Origin: Thiotrichales bacterium
GTDB taxonomy: Bacteria; Pseudomonadota; Gammaproteobacteria; Francisellales; CACEW01
Reading direction: 5' to 3'
Assembly (NCBI GenBank): GCA_023266165.1
Contig: JAHFRR010000021.1
Location: 1 to 16,792 of the forward strand
Length of the DNA: 16,792 nt
The notes below the pieces were generated by a model. The model worked only from the letters and a program-made list of their open reading frames with translations. It did not search any database and was not told the DNA's origin. Below, in pieces: positions 13,590 through 16,792 of this stretch (position 1 is the first letter of the stretch; every line of letters begins with the position of its first letter). The position numbers were made by a program, and so were the translations under genes.

Positions 13590-15632
13590 ATGCCTTGGAG
13601 CCTTTTTGTGTATACCTTCAGCTCGCCACCCCTCATACGACAAAGCCATGTTATCAGTGCCCCTCAGCCATTCCCCATCATCATCGATGTTTCTCATCGC
13701 GTAAGTTTCTATATGTGGGAACCTAGAGAAGGCCATGATATAGAGCATATGGCCTTAGAAACCTATCGAGGTGGACTCGCAGGCAATGGGATTGATGCCA
13801 GCTTATTGCAAAACCAGGGTCGACCCACGCATACCATTCATCTTTACAGCTTAAACGTTGATGCGATCAATGCCATCTTTATGCAGGTAAGGCAAGCAGG
13901 CGGGTATGAGCGTTTAAAAATAAAAAATGGCAGTGACTTGTGTCTATACTTATTGCAAAAATCTGCAATGCCTCTTGACATGGTTTTTCATGTTAAAAGT
14001 CCAACCCTCCATGAGCTTGTTAAGCTAAAGGGTATAAATGCCTTTCTCACCAGCATTCAAAAACACGAAAGAGACATCTTTGGTGTGGGATATGATACGA
14101 TTTGCAAAATCTCTGAAAAAAGAACAGCAGTCACACGTGAGGGCTATCACGAGATGTTATTGTGTGCCTGTCAAAAGAAAGAAAGAGAGTCCTACACACC
14201 TGAAGAGCAGTTGGAGTTGATGCAGGTGTTAGCACGGCAAATGTCATTTTTTTCGGCAAGAGAACGTGAAAGAGCGGTCGACATCTTTGTAAAAGCCTTG
14301 TGGGATGATCTGCGTACTAAGCACTCTCAAAGCCTTTGCCGAGCATCATTGAGCGCATTGACTTTCAGTCTAGAGCCTCACTGGATACCTCGTGTGTTCA
14401 CAGCAGCATTGCCTTTATTAAAAAAAGCGAGCGTTTGGAAAGAGGCATTTTCATTGATTTCTGTTTTACAGTTGAAGCACTCTCAAAAAGAACGCTTGAC
14501 CGGATCATTGATTGAAATTGTGTTTAGTTCATCTTATGAAGATGCTCAAAGAGCACAAGCCTTTGCCTATCTCAAGGGTACCATCACCCAGTCTGATGTA
14601 CAGCAGGCTATTTTTACACAATTTTTGCAGTTAAACCCTGCTCGTCACCACAATGAGCACGTATTTACGCTGGTTCAGTTGATTTCATTTCCTCAAAACC
14701 GACAACAAGCGCTGTTAGAGCATGTGCTGCCATTGATGATTTCTAAAACCTATGACAGGGTTCAAAAACAATGTTTACTGAATTTCTTACACGTGCTCAT
14801 TCCAAAATTACACCCCATCGCACAGCAAAAAATAGGAGACTGGTACCTAGGGCAGCAGAAAGATTTGTATAATCAATATATTCTTCAGTTGGTTCAATGG
14901 ATACCGCTGAGTGCAGAGCGGAGGCAAGAATGGGTTGATGAGTTTGTATCGTTGATCAAGAATACTCGACTCAGTCAGCAGATAAAACAGTACGCGATCA
15001 GAGGGTTATCAGCGGAGATGTTATCTGATGATCAGAAGCAAGCGATCAAAGCGCCTGCTATCGTTTTATCGACATCATCCTATTTGTCTTGGCTCCATGA
15101 TAAAGCCCATATTTATCAACTGCTCTCACACTGCAAACCCACAGAGACAGAGCGGGATACCTTGGTGAATGGCCCTCTAGATCAATTGGCTCAGCTCATG
15201 GATTTAGAATACAGCATTGCGGTTAGTTCACTGTCACTGTTTGCCTTAACCACACTACAGACGGATCGACTGATCCAAGACATGCTGTCTGAAAGGCGTT
15301 TAGGAATACTCCTTACAGCGCCTGGACTTGTGAGAGAGATATTCGGACGACTTACCTTGACGGAGGTGCAAAGAAACAGTGTTACTGAGCGAATGAAAAC
15401 ACACGCGCTGGATCAGCGCTGTGTAAGAGAGTTTGCACCGGAATTTATGAATGCTAACAATGAGCGTGCGCGCTCTATGCCGCCTGTTGCAACGGTGTGG
15501 CAGGGATATCACGAGAGCGACACAAGCAGCCCTGACTCATCAGATAGCGAATACGAGGAATGTGAGCCGGTTGCGAAAAAGAAGCGCTTCACTCAATTTG
15601 AGGAGGCGGTTTTATGCCAATTACCCCATTAG
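13590..15632 (+). CDS. Large probable alpha-solenoid protein with NLS-like tail, candidate effector
   Basis: I do not recognise the full 680-residue protein. Residues 36-125 include GHDIEHMALET and, near 113, NGSDLCLYLL. Their spacing faintly recalls papain-like 'GHxSL ... NCS' domains of Legionella-type proteins; this is weak. From about 190 to 560 the protein is almost all helix in repeated pairs (such as KERLTGSLIEIVF and QQALLEHVLPLMI), like a HEAT/ARM-type solenoid. The last 45 residues are an acidic Ser/Asp-rich stretch followed by PVAKKKRF, whose KKKR lies at 663-666. This is a plausible monopartite nuclear-localisation signal preceded by CK2-like sites. No signal peptide or membrane segment is clear. 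The start is uncertain: the ATG at 13590 lacks a Shine-Dalgarno; the ATG at 13713 also lacks one. It overlaps the next gene by 19 nt. Confidence 0.7.
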   Translation: MPWSLFVYTFSSPPLIRQSHVISAPQPFPIIIDVSHRVSFYMWEPREGHDIEHMALETYRGGLAGNGIDASLLQNQGRPTHTIHLYSLNVDAINAIFMQVRQAGGYERLKIKNGSDLCLYLLQKSAMPLDMVFHVKSPTLHELVKLKGINAFLTSIQKHERDIFGVGYDTICKISEKRTAVTREGYHEMLLCACQKKERESYTPEEQLELMQVLARQMSFFSARERERAVDIFVKALWDDLRTKHSQSLCRASLSALTFSLEPHWIPRVFTAALPLLKKASVWKEAFSLISVLQLKHSQKERLTGSLIEIVFSSSYEDAQRAQAFAYLKGTITQSDVQQAIFTQFLQLNPARHHNEHVFTLVQLISFPQNRQQALLEHVLPLMISKTYDRVQKQCLLNFLHVLIPKLHPIAQQKIGDWYLGQQKDLYNQYILQLVQWIPLSAERRQEWVDEFVSLIKNTRLSQQIKQYAIRGLSAEMLSDDQKQAIKAPAIVLSTSSYLSWLHDKAHIYQLLSHCKPTETERDTLVNGPLDQLAQLMDLEYSIAVSSLSLFALTTLQTDRLIQDMLSERRLGILLTAPGLVREIFGRLTLTEVQRNSVTERMKTHALDQRCVREFAPEFMNANNERARSMPPVATVWQGYHESDTSSPDSSDSEYEECEPVAKKKRFTQFEEAVLCQLPH

Positions 15633-15787
15633 CCCCCGTTGAAAGACACCGCCAGCTGGAAACTTTTGCTGCAGCTTACGATACTTTGCAAGAGCAGAAA
15701 GAAGACATTCTTAATGCATTTATCGCAAGCACAACCTCTCTTTCCACAGCACAACAGGTCTTTCTCGAGAGCATCGGGATGAGTTAA
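15614..15787 (+). CDS. Small 57-residue protein overlapping the solenoid gene
   Basis: The frame encodes 57 residues, opening MPITPLAPVERHRQLETFAA and ending FLESIGMS, probably two amphipathic helices. AGGAGG lies at 15601-15606, eight bases before the ATG, and the frame overlaps the preceding gene by 19 nt, so translational coupling is likely. Size and place would suit a partner or chaperone of the large protein, but nothing in the sequence proves that. No family is recognised. Confidence 0.6.
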   Translation: MPITPLAPVERHRQLETFAAAYDTLQEQKEDILNAFIASTTSLSTAQQVFLESIGMS

Positions 15788-15814
15788 TTTTTCTAAACCC
15801 TTGGAGTCGTCACT

Positions 15815-16792
15815 ATGGCACATACAATTGCAACCAAACACAAAGAGCAAGGGAATGCGTTTTTTAAGGTGGATCAATTTGCACAAGCCTTAGGGGAATA
15901 CCACAAGGCCCTTCTCGTCGATCCTTCGTTTAAAGAAGCTTTATTTGGCGTTGGGATGTGTCTTAAAAAATTAGGGAAATTGGATGAGGCACTCATTGGG
16001 TTTAAGAACGCATCTCGTATCGCTCCTGACTATGAAAAGCCCGCCTATCAACAGGCGGAGCTTTTAATTCAAAAAGGGGATCGTGCTGAAGCGCTTCTGA
16101 TCATTCATGCTTGGCTGTCGACAAATCCTGCTTCCATCATATGGCTGAAGCAAGAGCGTAAAGCGATGGCGGGGTATGGCGCGGAAGCGCTGTTTCTCTG
16201 TGTGGATCTCAAGCTTACCCAAGCGGGCATTAAGATTCTTGAATTTGGTCGAGGGATACAATCTGCCTTTTTAGGTCATGATCTGAGACTGCCTCAAGAC
16301 ACTCTTGTGATGCGATTGCAAAAGGCTTTCCATGATCTGGGGTTTTCAAATTACTATCTTGGAAACCATCCTGGCGTCTCTAGTTCTAACAATATCATTT
16401 TTAAAGAGAAATTGAAAAATGGCGCTGTCTGGCCTTCTAAAGCTACTTTTGATCCCGCACAGCTGAATGCTTATCGGGGGATATATGGGGGATTTCACAC
16501 AGTACCTGTCGCGCATGATATTCTTGTTTTGGATGGGCTCAACCCTGTATCTCTCTTGCTGGACGATAAGATTTTTGCAGCCAGGTTAGTGGATTTGAGT
16601 GAAGCACATTTTTACCCTCAACGCTGTGTAGTGGCTAAAACAGAGGTAGAGAGAATCCGAGGGATTCAGTCAAAAATGATGAGTCGCCTTGTGGTGGTGA
16701 AAAATGGGAGTGGTACGAGGGGAGAGGGGGTTGTTATTTTAAAGAAAAGTGCGCTTGTTCAACAGTTTGAGGCGTTGCAACGCTCGCCCCAG
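15815..16792 (+). CDS. TPR protein with ATP-grasp-like segment (3' partial)
   Basis: The frame runs from the ATG at 15815 (GGAG ten bases upstream) to the window end, 326 residues without a stop. Three TPR-type repeats fill residues 4-105: EQGNAFFKVDQFAQALGEYHKALLVDP, then GVGMCLKKLGKLDEALIGFKNASRIAP, then QQAELLIQKGDRAEALLII. A different domain follows: GIKILEFGRGIQSAFLGHD, and near 291-309 RLVVVKNGSGTRGEGVVIL. The latter resembles the glycine-rich phosphate-binding loop that follows the Lys-bearing strand in ATP-grasp enzymes. This suggests a protein-binding TPR head joined to a ligase-like body, but the catalytic part lies beyond the window. It follows the small gene by 27 bp and is probably in the same operon. 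Confidence 0.75.
   Translation, partial: MAHTIATKHKEQGNAFFKVDQFAQALGEYHKALLVDPSFKEALFGVGMCLKKLGKLDEALIGFKNASRIAPDYEKPAYQQAELLIQKGDRAEALLIIHAWLSTNPASIIWLKQERKAMAGYGAEALFLCVDLKLTQAGIKILEFGRGIQSAFLGHDLRLPQDTLVMRLQKAFHDLGFSNYYLGNHPGVSSSNNIIFKEKLKNGAVWPSKATFDPAQLNAYRGIYGGFHTVPVAHDILVLDGLNPVSLLLDDKIFAARLVDLSEAHFYPQRCVVAKTEVERIRGIQSKMMSRLVVVKNGSGTRGEGVVILKKSALVQQFEALQRSPQ

Overview
The window reads as part of a gammaproteobacterial chromosome of moderate GC. The best taxonomic evidence is a gamma-type RpoH carrying the full RpoH box, a ClpA close to the enterobacterial form, and lipopolysaccharide heptosyltransferases. Two genes at the right end (an alpha-solenoid protein with a nuclear-localisation-like tail and a TPR/ATP-grasp-like protein) hint at a host-associated, perhaps Legionellales-like, bacterium. 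That placement is inference.

Layout. (1) 2-2509 (+): clpA, missing its first codons, with an unusual acidic linker and a long charged C-terminal tail. (2) 2460-6418 (-): an LPS-core operon transcribed as arnT/GT39-like glycosyltransferase, waaF, then waaC. waaC is split in two by a 387-bp insertion at 3021-3407. Removing the insertion restores one reading frame. The insertion contains two perfect hairpins and a sigma70-like promoter, and ends in a Shine-Dalgarno sequence placed to drive the second half. (3) 6543-9680 (+): a compact cassette of an unknown 197-residue protein, two Cys/Trp-rich pentapeptide-repeat proteins, a DUF3540 protein and a DUF4150 PAAR-like protein. This is the gene set that accompanies type VI secretion spike tips. 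No toxin and no T6SS core gene is visible here. (4) 9712-10626 (-): rpoH, convergent with the cassette and divergent from an unrecognised 430-residue protein (10737-12029, +). Three 12-bp tandem repeats lie between them. (5) 12115-13145 (+): an AT-richer azlC-azlD pair (branched-chain amino acid export type). (6) 13146-13589: a decayed region with a remnant of an antibiotic-biosynthesis-monooxygenase-fold (ABM) gene. (7) 13590 to the end (+): three closely spaced genes, namely a 680-residue probable alpha-solenoid protein with an NLS-like tail, a 57-residue protein, and a TPR protein with an ATP-grasp-like segment that runs off the window.

How the parts relate. ClpA and RpoH are housekeeping proteostasis genes. 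The GT operon builds and modifies the inner LPS core. The PAAR-like cassette and the right-hand cluster look like accessory, interaction-related DNA placed between them. The two most interesting points are the split waaC, equipped to express both halves, and the toxin-less PAAR-like cassette with atypical pentapeptide-repeat proteins.
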